Notes: generated from the letters alone by a model not told the origin. DNA of 64,000 nucleotides from RUG695 sp050943135 (GCA_050943135.1 JBMNOP010000013.1:1-64000), one strand, 5' to 3'; positions 16,871 through 24,821 are shown, counted from the first letter of the stretch. Made by a program: numbers and translations.

Positions 16871-18886
16871 CTAGTTCTCCACCTGCTTTGCGATATCCCA
16901 AAGAAGTTGTGGAACATTGCTGTTTTTATGGATGGTGATTTTTATGCCGTGTTCCTTTTCGTAGTCTTCGATTACTTTGTCACGCTGGAGTAACAATGGC
17001 AGGCCTAAAGTTTCAAGCGAGACATCGTTTTTCGAGTCAAGGTTGAAAAGACGTATGTCATCAAGATCATTACGATTCTGGGTAGAGTAATATTTTGATC
17101 CGGTATTCGGGAAGAGTCCAAAGAGCCTCTTTGTCTTTGCCTTCTCAATCGCTATTTCTAGATCGATGGGGCGTAGATTCTTCTGAACAGGGATCGTACG
17201 GATTGTAGATTCTTCGTTAGACAATATAGGAATATAACTAATTGGTTTTTTCTTTTCTGCAATGAAGATTACACACACACCATCCCAGGAATCTTTGTCT
17301 GGTTTTGTGCGAGCAACTGAAACTTGGGTTTCGTAATGATCTTTTATGTTGTTCTCAAGAAGTTTCAATGTGGAACCGCAATCAGCACGAAGTTTGAGAT
17401 ATGGGACCATCAAGGCTTTAACCTTAATAGGGAGCCCCTTCACAAGTTCTTCCTCAGGGAGGAGTTTCTTAAGTGCTTTGATTGCATTTCCAAGTTCCTT
17501 GGTTCTGGAATCAATATCAACCTCTTTTATTTTGTCTGTCAGTGCATTTATCACTTCAGTGCGGAATTCGCCTTTATCGGTAGTAGACAGGTTCTCTAGT
17601 ATCTCCCTGTTACCCAGGGTTTCCCTATTACTTGTAACGTATTCCTTTAGTTTATTCAAAGAATCCATTTGCCCATCTGTGTTACTTTCGCTATTGTCAC
17701 CGTATCTGATAGCCTCAATGATATCCGCTTCGTATTCGGCAACAAGCTTTCTGTATTCATCAATCACATTGGGAGATTTATTTGCCGTTTGATCTTCTGT
17801 TGGTTGTTGGTTTTTCGCGGTGGCATCTGGAACATTTGCGCCATTTGTCTCCAACTCATGTTTTGGATTGCTTTCCGGCGCAGCGGTCTCTTGATGTTTG
17901 GCTACTACCGTTCCTGGCCTATCACCTTCAGTCTTATCAGAAGTGAAGTAGCAATAGCCGAAATAGCCGAGCAAAAGCGCCACACATATTGCCGCCATGA
18001 CGAGTAAGACGAGAAAGAGGATTTTTTTTGAAGTGTCACTGACTTGTTTGTCTATCTTCTCAAATTCCTTCTCCAACTCAATCAACGCTTCAAGGGGTTC
18101 GATATATTCTTTGTCTTTGGCTTCTGGGTCCGTATTTGATATATAAAAAATCTTCGCCTGACAAGGCGCATTCACGAAACCTGTGAATTGCTTGGAATAC
18201 AGTTTCTCGATAGCGGTCTTAAAGTTCCTGATATCGGTCTTAATGCATTCGATTACGTCGGTAGAATAGTCTCCTGTTTCATCGCTTGCTGCGGCACAAA
18301 CATCGGTGGTGTTTTTGTTTTCCTGGAGATCACGGTGGGTAAGAACGAATACAATGGGTAGGTATTTGTGCCCCCTTATATTTTTTATTTCCCGTAGGAT
18401 AAATCTGATTTCTTTTTCTTGCTTATCAAGATGCTTTTGAATATGCTTAATGCGGCTGGTCTGTGTCTTATCCTTCCCTTGCTTCCAGGCTTCATCACCA
18501 AAAGGGTCTGCGAAATAGATATAAAGATCACAGTCTTCGATGACCTTTTTTAGCAGAGCTTTTTTTCCTTCTTTGCTGCTTCTTTTTTTGTTATCCTCAT
18601 CGCTTCCTCCGTAGCCATCATTATATACCCATTCACAGGTCTCACCTGTACAATCCAAAAACGTAAAAGTGTACGCAGTTTTTTCGAAAACGCCTTTGGC
18701 CTTATATTTTTGTTGATCGTCGGGCGTGGGAATTACTTCTGGTTTCTTGATAAGTTTTTTAGCATCTTTGTGTAGTTTAAATCCTTTTGACTCTAACGCT
18801 TTCAGGACTCGCTGGAAATAAGATGTTTTTCCAGCTCTCTTATCACCAAAACAACCGATTTTTTTCTTTATCGTATTTTGTGTCAT
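16871..18886 (-). CDS. Membrane-anchored P-loop GTPase of the island operon
   Basis: This encodes 671 aa. An N-terminal P-loop domain (about 8-255) shows G1/Walker A GDKRAGKT (14-21), a G3-like LDCTGE with Asp78, and a G4-like VLTHRD (181-186) preceded by a hydrophobic strand, as in TRAFAC-class GTPases. A transmembrane helix spans about 289-314. A low-complexity linker (about 318-385) leads to an extracytoplasmic helical region (about 390-671). The ATG overlaps the upstream stop by 4 bases (ATGA) and has GGGGAGG 8 bases before it, so it is translationally coupled. Cytoplasmic nucleotide hydrolysis could control the outer domain or the neighbouring ExbB/ExbD-like channel. Nucleotide specificity is inferred from motifs; some ATPases share them. 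Confidence 0.75.
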   Translation of the reverse strand: MTQNTIKKKIGCFGDKRAGKTSYFQRVLKALESKGFKLHKDAKKLIKKPEVIPTPDDQQKYKAKGVFEKTAYTFTFLDCTGETCEWVYNDGYGGSDEDNKKRSSKEGKKALLKKVIEDCDLYIYFADPFGDEAWKQGKDKTQTSRIKHIQKHLDKQEKEIRFILREIKNIRGHKYLPIVFVLTHRDLQENKNTTDVCAAASDETGDYSTDVIECIKTDIRNFKTAIEKLYSKQFTGFVNAPCQAKIFYISNTDPEAKDKEYIEPLEALIELEKEFEKIDKQVSDTSKKILFLVLLVMAAICVALLLGYFGYCYFTSDKTEGDRPGTVVAKHQETAAPESNPKHELETNGANVPDATAKNQQPTEDQTANKSPNVIDEYRKLVAEYEADIIEAIRYGDNSESNTDGQMDSLNKLKEYVTSNRETLGNREILENLSTTDKGEFRTEVINALTDKIKEVDIDSRTKELGNAIKALKKLLPEEELVKGLPIKVKALMVPYLKLRADCGSTLKLLENNIKDHYETQVSVARTKPDKDSWDGVCVIFIAEKKKPISYIPILSNEESTIRTIPVQKNLRPIDLEIAIEKAKTKRLFGLFPNTGSKYYSTQNRNDLDDIRLFNLDSKNDVSLETLGLPLLLQRDKVIEDYEKEHGIKITIHKNSNVPQLLWDIAKQVEN

Positions 18887-19392
18887 TTCTTTGCCTCCCC
18901 ATTCTTCTCGGTTTTTTGTTCCAGGATCTTGATGCCGGGTAGCCTATCACCGATCTCTTTTTTAATCCAATCGCGATGTGCTCCCAGCTCGTCTTCCGGG
19001 TTAGTTCGGATGGTAAACTCTTTGCCGGATGAATTTTCACTCCCGGAGCCAGCTAATGTGTCAAGCTCTGCCGTCAACCGAGAAAGAAAGTCCTTGATAT
19101 CCTCAGCTTGAATTGTTCGAGTGTCATTATCATATTCGAGTGTCGCCCTATAGCCATCTGAATGGCGGCTGATTTTCTCATACGACAGTATTATTGTTGT
19201 TGGGGCCGAGGGAGCTGTTCCGCCGACCTGCCCCTTCACTGACGATTGCTGACCTATTATGCCGTTACCACCTTTCCCAATCCCCCATCCGCAACCTTTC
19301 GACCAATATATTGCTAATAATGATAAAAACAGTATGAATAATATCCACCCAATCGGCCCCAACTTCATCTTATTCTTATTCCTTTCACGCAT
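18883..19392 (-). CDS. One-TM extracytoplasmic protein of the island operon
   Basis: This encodes 169 aa and is not recognised. A basic N-terminus (MRERNKNKMK) precedes a transmembrane helix at about 13-30, then a Gly-rich stretch and a roughly 100-residue folded domain outside the membrane. The arrangement (short inside, one TM, periplasmic domain) parallels ExbD/TolR or a TonB-type partner, but I see no critical acidic residue in the TM. AAAGG sits 7 bases before the ATG. It starts 10 bp after the ExbD-like gene and overlaps the GTPase gene by 4 bp. Confidence 0.65.
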   Translation of the reverse strand: MRERNKNKMKLGPIGWILFILFLSLLAIYWSKGCGWGIGKGGNGIIGQQSSVKGQVGGTAPSAPTTIILSYEKISRHSDGYRATLEYDNDTRTIQAEDIKDFLSRLTAELDTLAGSGSENSSGKEFTIRTNPEDELGAHRDWIKKEIGDRLPGIKILEQKTEKNGEAKK

Positions 19393-19402
19393 TCTTTACC
19401 TT

Positions 19403-19954
19403 TCAGGGATTGTTCTGTGGGCTCTGGTCGAAATCCAAGTCGAGCCCCCTGATCCATGCAATTCTATCTGTGTAACTTTTCCAGTGTGTATCGATCTCAC
19501 GGGTTATGTCGTTTTTTATATCCTCATCGAACGTCCCTTCACCTGTTACAAAGAAGATGAGAGTTCTCATTGGATCATTTTCCCCCGTTTTTGCATTTAT
19601 TAATGTTCCGAAATTGCCTCCGGATCCCATCGTGACGATCTGCTTGTTACCGCCTGATAAAACCGGCTGTAAGTCATCGTTTAGTAGTATAGGTTGGCCA
19701 TCGTCATCGGGATTACAGTAAATCCAGATGGTCTTGATCTGTTTCTCAGAAAAGAGATTACCAATACTAGTTTCTGTCCCTCGATCATCCATGCTTTCTT
19801 GCTCCTGGACCTCTGCGCTTTCTGGCTCCTGGCCCCCCTTGGCATAATCCTCGTTGTATTTTGCTACACTCAGGAGCACCAGGAACAAACCGAGGAGTAA
19901 TGTCGTCAAATCCAGCAATGGAAGAAAACGAGCCACAATGCCTTCAATACGCAT
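19403..19954 (-). CDS. ExbD/TolR/MotB-like proton-channel subunit
   Basis: This encodes 183 aa. A transmembrane helix at about 11-29 carries an acidic residue near its start (LPLLDLTTLLLGLFLVLL, Asp15), matching the essential proton-binding Asp of ExbD, TolR and MotB. Residues 30-75 are acidic linker. The periplasmic part (about 76-183) is not an OmpA-type peptidoglycan-binding domain by eye, unlike MotB or ZorB. GGGAGGGG precedes the ATG. It lies 55 bp after the ExbB-like gene. With that protein it would form the stator of an ion-driven motor or energy-transducing complex in the inner membrane. Confidence 0.7.
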   Translation of the reverse strand: MRIEGIVARFLPLLDLTTLLLGLFLVLLSVAKYNEDYAKGGQEPESAEVQEQESMDDRGTETSIGNLFSEKQIKTIWIYCNPDDDGQPILLNDDLQPVLSGGNKQIVTMGSGGNFGTLINAKTGENDPMRTLIFFVTGEGTFDEDIKNDITREIDTHWKSYTDRIAWIRGLDLDFDQSPQNNP

Positions 19955-20009
19955 AAACCCCTCCCTTTTTCATGTATATCCGTCCCTCTTTGTTTCTTGG
20001 TGCCCAGTA

Positions 20010-20444
20010 TTATGAATCCTGTTCCTCATCCCCTCGATTAACGCAATAGCTATTGTCCAAGAGAAAATAAGAGGGCATCAGGAAAAAAAGGTTGAAAAGC
20101 AAACACATGATCCCCGTGGCAGTTGTCGTCAGTGCCGGAGCGAAATCCGATATAACTTTAGTTGGGTCTATCTGTTTGCCACTCGCACCAATTCCCGAAA
20201 ACGTCCCCAACATAGCCAGGACAGTTCCCAAAAGTCCCAATAGCGGAAGAAGTTGTGTTGCTGAGGAGAGTAAGTCTAACGTTCGCTTTCTTTTTTTGTA
20301 ATTCCGAAAGAAATCCTTTTTTGACCATATTGGCACTAACAATGCCAAGAAGAGTATTAGCAAAAAGATCACCCCGCCTACCCCAATAATAAAATAATCG
20401 AACCCCGTCCTATAGTGCAGGTAATAGCTGAAAGCCTCTCGCAT
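20010..20444 (-). CDS. ExbB/TolQ/MotA-like proton-channel subunit
   Basis: This encodes 144 aa, the first gene of the island operon. Three transmembrane helices lie at about 17-39, 63-84 and 104-126. The second and third carry the family signature: TQLLPLLGLLGTVLAML and FAPALTTTATGIMCLLF, with a Thr-rich run like the proton-path threonines of ExbB/TolQ. It is shorter than classic ExbB (about 240 aa) because the cytoplasmic loops are short. A moderate ribosome site (AAAGGG) lies 9 bases upstream. It would pair with the ExbD-like protein encoded next. What the channel drives is unknown. Confidence 0.75.
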   Translation of the reverse strand: MREAFSYYLHYRTGFDYFIIGVGGVIFLLILFLALLVPIWSKKDFFRNYKKRKRTLDLLSSATQLLPLLGLLGTVLAMLGTFSGIGASGKQIDPTKVISDFAPALTTTATGIMCLLFNLFFLMPSYFLLDNSYCVNRGDEEQDS

Positions 20445-20652
20445 CGGTTAAAACCCTTTATGTATTGAAGTTAATTTTCCCCAGAATCCGTGAGATATCT
20501 GGGCTTTTTCGCATACCATGATAGGTTACGTCCAGTGTGTTTTGTCCTTAATGTTTCCCGTCAATCGTTGACCCAAGGATAAAATGCAATCCCGTCTTCG
20601 CCCTCGGTATAATCGACCAGTCCAACGCTGTCGAGAATCCGTGAGGTTTTCC

Positions 20653-20664
20653 TTGACCGGTCAA
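20653..20664. promoter_or_regulatory. 12-bp perfect palindrome, possible operator
   Basis: TTGACCGGTCAA lies about 210 bp upstream of the first island gene. Perfect palindromes of this size are often sites for dimeric repressors, but no regulator gene is nearby. Confidence 0.25.
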
Positions 20665-20680
20665 CAACTCAAGCGAAAGC

Positions 20681-20707
20681 CATTGCCCCTAAGCAATGAC
20701 AATTTTT
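20681..20707 (+). terminator. Plus-strand terminator-like hairpin
   Basis: CATTGC and GCAATG arms surround a CCCTAA loop and are followed by ACAATTTTT. It faces away from the island operon and no plus-strand gene precedes it, so it may end a small RNA or be a remnant. Confidence 0.4.
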
Positions 20708-21140
20708 AGCGTTGCTGTTGTGTCGGCGTCATGATACGAATCGGACCAACCCAAATTCAAGGCGCGGTCAGGAAGGCACGAAACGGTCAATGCCTTGGCA
20801 ACGCAACATCACTGTTCACTATTTTAGTCATTGAATCGGATTTTACCAGAGGAAGGAAGGAAATTTTCCAAAATTACCGTATCAATAATCTTTTTTGTTC
20901 GTCATCCCATAATCATCGACTGAGTCATCCCAAAGGACGGCGGGATTTCGTTTTATTGCCGAGGTGCTCCCCTCGGAGAATAGTCAGAGGAGCCTTGATA
21001 TCTTCACCTGAGACATTAAAGAATACTTTTCGTCAAAAGACCGCTCTATATGCGAGGGCCGATCGTCCGTCTATTGGAATGCCCGAAAATACCCCCGTGT
21101 TCATGGGGTGTTTGATTCAATCCACCGGGAAAGTATCGGC

Positions 21141-21192
21141 TTCTCTTCCCTCGCTCCCGAGGAAATCCCGGCTCTTGCTCTTTTCGAAGGGG
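21141..21192 (+). repeat. 52-bp direct repeat, right copy
   Basis: It is identical to 15563-15614 and lies 52 bp before the coaD start, so it probably overlaps or abuts the coaD promoter. Confidence 0.95.
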
Positions 21193-21244
21193 CATGTACA
21201 ATTAATGAACTCTCCGGGGAAGGGGGGCGGAAAGGAAATTTGCC

Positions 21245-21742
21245 ATGCGCAACGCAATGGTCGCGATTTATCCCGGGTCGTTCGATCCGATTACCCTGGG
21301 ACACCTCAACATCATGGAGCGGACAAGCCGTCTCTTTGACCGGCTGGTGGTCGCCGTCGGCTCCAACTGCGAGAAGCTCCCTTGGTTTACGCCGGAGGAA
21401 CGCGCCGAGTTTGTTCGGATTTCCACCGCTTCGCTCCCAAATGTTTCGGTCGAAATTTACGAAGGCCTGACGGTTAACTATGTTCGCGAGCGCGGGGCCA
21501 AAATCATGATCCGCGGCGTTCGTCCGCTCACCGACATTTCTGCCGAGATCACGATGATGATGGCAAACCGCCGACTTGCCCCCGATGTCGAAACGCTTTT
21601 TCTTGTGGCCGATGGTGAACTGGCGCACGTTTCGAGTTCTCTGATCAAAGAGATTGCCGGAGAAGCCGATGCCGCGATGCTCGCCTCGTTCCTTCCTCCG
21701 GTGGCGGTCGAGGCTGTCATGCGAAAGGTGGGGGCGAAATGA
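21245..21742 (+). CDS. coaD: Phosphopantetheine adenylyltransferase
   Basis: This encodes 165 aa, the typical PPAT size. It transfers AMP from ATP to 4'-phosphopantetheine to give dephospho-CoA, the fourth step of CoA synthesis, in the cytoplasm. The nucleotidyltransferase motif YPGSFDPITLGH (9-20, with T17xxH20) and the later GVRPLTD and HVSSSLIKEI motifs are all present. AAGG lies upstream of the ATG. The thpR gene overlaps its stop by 4 bp. The right island repeat is immediately upstream. panD, which feeds the same pathway, is at 42.5 kb. Confidence 0.95.
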   Translation: MRNAMVAIYPGSFDPITLGHLNIMERTSRLFDRLVVAVGSNCEKLPWFTPEERAEFVRISTASLPNVSVEIYEGLTVNYVRERGAKIMIRGVRPLTDISAEITMMMANRRLAPDVETLFLVADGELAHVSSSLIKEIAGEADAAMLASFLPPVAVEAVMRKVGAK

Positions 21743-22326
21743 AAAATCAAGTCCGCTCTTTTATCGCACTTGAAATTTCTTCTCGGGTTCGTTCCAAGAT
21801 CTCCCGCTATCTCGACCGTCACGTGACCGATTTGCAGCGGGTTAAGTGGGTAACGCAGGATCAATTTCACCTGACGCTCAAGTTCCTCGGTGACGTGCCG
21901 ATGAACCAGATGCACCAGGTGATCACTGCGATCAAAACGGCGTGTGCCCAAACCGATCCGTTCGACCTGGTCTTTGAGGGAATCGGCGCGTTTCCCGATA
22001 AAACCGATCCCCGAACCCTCTGGATTGGTGTGACCGAAGGGACAGAAGAGTCGGTCATCCTCGCCGAAATGATCGATACGGAGCTTGCCAAACTCGGCTT
22101 TCCGCGTGAGACGCGTCGATTGACGCCGCATCTGACGATCGGTCGCGTCAAACGAGGTTCACAGGGAGATTCCGCGGGGATCGGCGCGTTAATGCTCCCC
22201 GAAAAGGAACCGCCCTTTTTCGGCGTTTCGGCGGTTGACGCGGTGACGCTCTTCGCAAGCGAGCTCAGTCGCAGGGGCCCGAAATATGCGGTTCTCGCCG
22301 AAATCGACCTGCGCACTATCGGGTAA
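21739..22326 (+). CDS. thpR: RNA 2',3'-cyclic phosphodiesterase (2'-5' RNA ligase family)
   Basis: This encodes 195 aa of the 2H phosphoesterase superfamily. The two HxT motifs are FHLTLKFLG (His44, Thr46) and LTPHLTIGR (His131, Thr133). Members hydrolyse RNA 2',3'-cyclic phosphates to 2'-phosphates and, in vitro, join 2'-5' tRNA halves. The start overlaps the coaD stop (ATGA), so the two are translationally coupled. The biological substrate is not known. Confidence 0.9.
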   Translation: MKNQVRSFIALEISSRVRSKISRYLDRHVTDLQRVKWVTQDQFHLTLKFLGDVPMNQMHQVITAIKTACAQTDPFDLVFEGIGAFPDKTDPRTLWIGVTEGTEESVILAEMIDTELAKLGFPRETRRLTPHLTIGRVKRGSQGDSAGIGALMLPEKEPPFFGVSAVDAVTLFASELSRRGPKYAVLAEIDLRTIG

Positions 22327-22344
22327 AATCGTTTGGTGGAAGAC

Positions 22345-22373
22345 TTGCCATTCGATTAAAGTGTGCTTACGAT
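22345..22373 (+). promoter_or_regulatory. Promoter for tRNA-Leu
   Basis: TTGCCA (22345-22350), a 17-bp spacer and TACGAT (22368-22373). Transcription would start near 22380, about 10 bases before the mature tRNA 5' end. Confidence 0.5.
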
Positions 22374-22389
22374 AATAGGCGAACCACAG

Positions 22390-22471
22390 GCGGGCGTGGT
22401 GGAATTGGCAGACACGCCAGACTTAGGATCTGGTGCCGTAAGGTGTGGAGGTTCGAGTCCTCTCGCCCGCA
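22390..22471 (+). tRNA. tRNA-Leu (anticodon UAG)
   Basis: An 82-base cloverleaf with acceptor stem GCGGGCG/CGCCCGC, a D-arm, and anticodon stem CCAGA/TCTGG with loop CTTAGGA and anticodon TAG at 22424-22426. The long variable arm is that of a class II tRNA, and the T-arm carries GGTTCGAGTCC. The discriminator base is A and CCA is not encoded. It reads CUN leucine codons. Confidence 0.95.
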
Positions 22472-22522
22472 CTTGCCCCTGAACTTCAGAAAATCCATTT
22501 GGGGCGATAGAACGGTTTCGGT

Positions 22523-23290
22523 ATGTTATCACCTTTGGCCGGCAAAACGGTTCTTCTGACTCGACCTCGGCGTCAGGCTGAAGAGTCGCGCCCTCTTTTA
22601 GAGGCCGAAGGAGCCATGGTTCTGATTCAGCCCGTTCAGGAAATCGTTCCGGTCGAACCACCTGTCTTGGCAGAGGTCGCGTCGGAGCCTCTGGTGAAGG
22701 TGAACCGAGTTATCTTTTCGAGTTCCAATGGTGTCTTCTTTTTTCTGCGTGCATTGGATCTGGCCGATCGAGACGGCCGTGGGCGTCGTGCGCTCTTGCA
22801 TTCTCTTCCGCTGGCTGCGGTCGGCCCGGGAACGGCACAGGAACTGCAGCATGCCGGGCTTTCGCCCGATGTCGTTCCGGAGAATCATTCCGCCGAAGGG
22901 CTGTTGGAAGCCCTGGCCGACGAGGCACGTCGCGGTTTCCGATTCCTTTCGGTACGGGGCGATCGTGGCCGGACGATCTTGGAAGAGGGGCTCGCCCAAC
23001 TCGGAGGAGAGGTTCGTCGGGTCGAGGTCTACCATGCCCGGGACATAAAAAAGCCGGACGAAGAAATCGCCCGGCGGATGAGTTGCGGAGAGATCGACTT
23101 CACCTTCATCACCAGCTCCGCCACCGGGGCGGGAACTGTTCGGCTTTTCGGTACAAGTCTTTGCCGTACGCGTCTGGTTTCGATCAGCCCGTTGACCACT
23201 GCCGCGATGGAAGACCTCGGCTACCAGGTAGCCATTGAGGCCACCGAGGCCACAATACCGGGGATGATCGAAGGGGTAAAACGAAGCTGA
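22523..23290 (+). CDS. hemD: Uroporphyrinogen-III synthase
   Basis: This encodes 255 aa of the HemD/HEM4 family, which closes and inverts ring D of hydroxymethylbilane to give uroporphyrinogen III for haem and cobalamin. Evidence is the overall pattern: an N-terminal GKTVLLTRPRRQAEESRPLL, then FSSSNGVFFFL, AVGPGTAQEL, and the C-terminal DFTFITSSATG and SISPLTTAAM. These alternate between two alpha/beta domains as in known enzymes. Sequence conservation in this family is low, so the call rests on motif order and length. It ends directly against the lipoprotein gene, which is convergent with a zero-base gap. Confidence 0.85.
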   Translation: MLSPLAGKTVLLTRPRRQAEESRPLLEAEGAMVLIQPVQEIVPVEPPVLAEVASEPLVKVNRVIFSSSNGVFFFLRALDLADRDGRGRRALLHSLPLAAVGPGTAQELQHAGLSPDVVPENHSAEGLLEALADEARRGFRFLSVRGDRGRTILEEGLAQLGGEVRRVEVYHARDIKKPDEEIARRMSCGEIDFTFITSSATGAGTVRLFGTSLCRTRLVSISPLTTAAMEDLGYQVAIEATEATIPGMIEGVKRS

Positions 23291-23842
23291 CTATTTGGCC
23301 ATCGCGCCGTTGGGATTTTGGCTGACGCGGGTCGGTGTCTCGACGGAATTGACCGTTTCGAGAACTTTCTCTTCAAAGTTGACGATCATATCGCCGGCAC
23401 TAAACCCGGCGACTCCCCATTTGCTCGCTTCGTTGCGCAGCGCGAAGATCAGTTCTTCGCTGGTGACATCGCCGGAATCGTTCAGGTCGCTCACATTGAT
23501 ATACACGTAGGCATTGTTGTTGTCACGGTCAACCTTGGTGATGTTCCAACGGATGGTGTCGCTGGCCTGAGCTTCAAAACTGTCCTTGGTCGCCTGTTGC
23601 GCCTCCTGGGTCAGATAGGCCCAGGCCTCGCTGTCTTTTCCGGAGAAGAATGCGCCAAAGAAGTGATTCGTTACGCCCTCGGGGGTCTTGTCGGAACGAA
23701 GATCGAGCGCCGTGCTATCGGACTGCTCAGCCGGAACGGGCTCGGTATGTTCATTGGTGGGCTCGGCTTTCTTGCCGCAACCGCCGGCAAGAAGAACAGC
23801 TGTCATCAGGAAAGCCAAGGTTGAATGTTTACGCGTACGCAT
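23291..23842 (-). CDS. Lipoprotein with NTF2-like domain
   Basis: This encodes 183 aa. A signal peptide ends in the lipobox LLAGGC (lipidated Cys about 22). A polar linker is followed by a domain of about 110 residues starting TPEGVTNHFFGAFFSGKDSEAWAYLT, resembling NTF2-like or DUF4878-type lipoproteins that begin with a helix and bind small ligands. The function is unknown. AAGGAG lies 10 bases before the ATG. A promoter candidate lies about 110 bp upstream. Confidence 0.75.
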   Translation of the reverse strand: MRTRKHSTLAFLMTAVLLAGGCGKKAEPTNEHTEPVPAEQSDSTALDLRSDKTPEGVTNHFFGAFFSGKDSEAWAYLTQEAQQATKDSFEAQASDTIRWNITKVDRDNNNAYVYINVSDLNDSGDVTSEELIFALRNEASKWGVAGFSAGDMIVNFEEKVLETVNSVETPTRVSQNPNGAMAK

Positions 23843-24236
23843 CGTGATGAAACTCCTTTTTCTGTCACAGTGTCGTGACGGCCTGAACCGTAAATGTCTT
23901 CTACGGGTGAAATTTTATTTTTCGGGAGGAACACTATAACGACTCCCGGCGCGAGTATCCCAAAAAAGGGGAGCTGCGTCAAGACGTGTTCTTTGACCGT
24001 TGACCGCTTTCTCTTTTCCTTTTTCCCCTGTCACCGGCGCTGTCGGGGGGGGCCGCCGGTCTCAATGTCCTTAATCTGCCCGATACCGCACCGCACTTTC
24101 ACAGGGGCGATGATATTGCGCGGGCGGTTAAGCCTGGACGCTTGGGATAGACCGGATAAAATAAACAAAAGGCAGGATGCGAAGAAGCGTCCCCGCGCAC
24201 TTTGACCGAGACAATTTTCTTCCGAAGGAGAGATCA
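23843..24236. other. Divergent intergenic region
   Basis: About 390 bp between the lipoprotein gene (minus) and the flavodoxin-like gene (plus). Apart from one minus-strand promoter candidate I see no gene or conserved RNA. A frame at 23894-24205 on the plus strand has no support. Confidence 0.35.
23954..23982 (-). promoter_or_regulatory. Candidate promoter for the lipoprotein gene
   Basis: Read on the minus strand: TTGACG (23982-23977), a 17-bp spacer and GATACT (23959-23954). The resulting leader would be about 105 nt. The -10 box is only four of six to consensus. Confidence 0.35.
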
Positions 24237-24821
24237 ATGAAAGTTTTAGTGGTTTTGGGCCATCCGAATCCGGCCGACAGTTTCAACCGGGCGATCGTTG
24301 AAACGGCCAGCAGGGCCTTGCGCCAACTTGGGCACGAACCGATTCTGCGCGACCTTTATGCCGAGCATTTCGACCCGGTGATGCCGTTTGGTGAGGAGAG
24401 GCTTGCGATCGAAGAACTTCCCGAACCGATCCGGAAAGAGATTGACCTTGTACGGGACGCCGAGGGATTTGTTTTCGTCCATCCAAACTGGTGGGGAACT
24501 CCCCCGGCGATCCTCAAGGGTTGGATCGATCGTGTTTTCCGCTCCGGGTTCGCTTACAGTTTTTCTGCCGAGGGTGTGATTCCTCACTTTACCGAGAAGA
24601 CGGCTCTGGTCTTCTCGACATCGAATACCCCGCGCAAAATCGAGCAGGAAGTCTATCACGATCCGCTCGAAAATTTCTGGAAAACCATCGTCTTCGGCCT
24701 GGTCGGAAGCAAAACGTTCCTCCGTCGCAATTTCGAGTCGATTATCATGAGTTCTCCCGAAGAGCGGACCGCGTGGCTTGCCGAGGTGGAACAGATCGTA
24801 AAAACCCGTTTTGCCCGATAG
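24237..24821 (+). CDS. Flavodoxin-fold NAD(P)H:quinone oxidoreductase family protein
   Basis: This encodes 194 aa with a flavodoxin-like fold, most like MdaB/KefF/NQO1-type two-electron quinone reductases. Supporting segments are MKVLVVLGHPNPADSFN (FMN/FAD phosphate loop), VFVHPNWWGTPPAILKGWIDRVFRSGFAY, and the C-terminal GSKTFLRR. The family uses NAD(P)H to reduce quinones or nitro compounds and can gate K+ efflux in KefF. The start at 24237 has AAGGAG 7 bases upstream; the frame is open further upstream without support. Confidence 0.85.
   Translation: MKVLVVLGHPNPADSFNRAIVETASRALRQLGHEPILRDLYAEHFDPVMPFGEERLAIEELPEPIRKEIDLVRDAEGFVFVHPNWWGTPPAILKGWIDRVFRSGFAYSFSAEGVIPHFTEKTALVFSTSNTPRKIEQEVYHDPLENFWKTIVFGLVGSKTFLRRNFESIIMSSPEERTAWLAEVEQIVKTRFAR

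Larger units (their letters stand above)
20445..21140. other. Non-coding right part of the island
   Basis: About 0.7 kb upstream of the ExbB-like gene, with no convincing gene. It holds a 12-mer present twice (AGAATCCGTGAG at 20483-20494 and 20634-20645), a perfect palindrome TTGACCGGTCAA (20653-20664), a plus-strand hairpin with a T-run (20681-20707) and a GC hairpin near 20956. The operon promoter must be here but is not obvious. A plus-strand frame at 20731-21339 overlaps coaD and looks random. Confidence 0.5.
15563..21192. mobile_element. Candidate genomic island bounded by 52-bp direct repeats
   Basis: A perfect 52-bp direct repeat (15563-15614 and 21141-21192) encloses 5.5 kb that is visibly richer in A+T than both flanks and carries a single six-gene minus-strand operon plus about 0.7 kb of non-coding DNA. 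The flanking genes (KaiC-like ATPase and coaD) have normal composition. No integrase, transposase or terminal inverted repeat is visible inside, so the mode of entry is unknown. The repeats could be attachment-site copies or the product of a recombination event. The mobile-element call is inference from the repeats plus composition. Confidence 0.6.

Noticed and set aside
15673..20444. Calling the island operon a Zorya system
   Set aside because: There is an ExbB/MotA-like and a D-containing TM protein, but the ExbD-like protein has no visible OmpA-type peptidoglycan-binding domain and no ZorC/ZorD/ZorE-like helicase or nuclease is present. It is left unnamed.
20731..21339. 202-aa plus-strand frame upstream of coaD
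   Set aside because: Overlaps coaD in another frame and runs through the 52-bp repeat; composition is not protein-like.
22390..22471. tRNA-Leu as an integration site for the island
   Set aside because: The repeat copies do not match the tRNA sequence, and the tRNA lies 1.2 kb beyond the right repeat.
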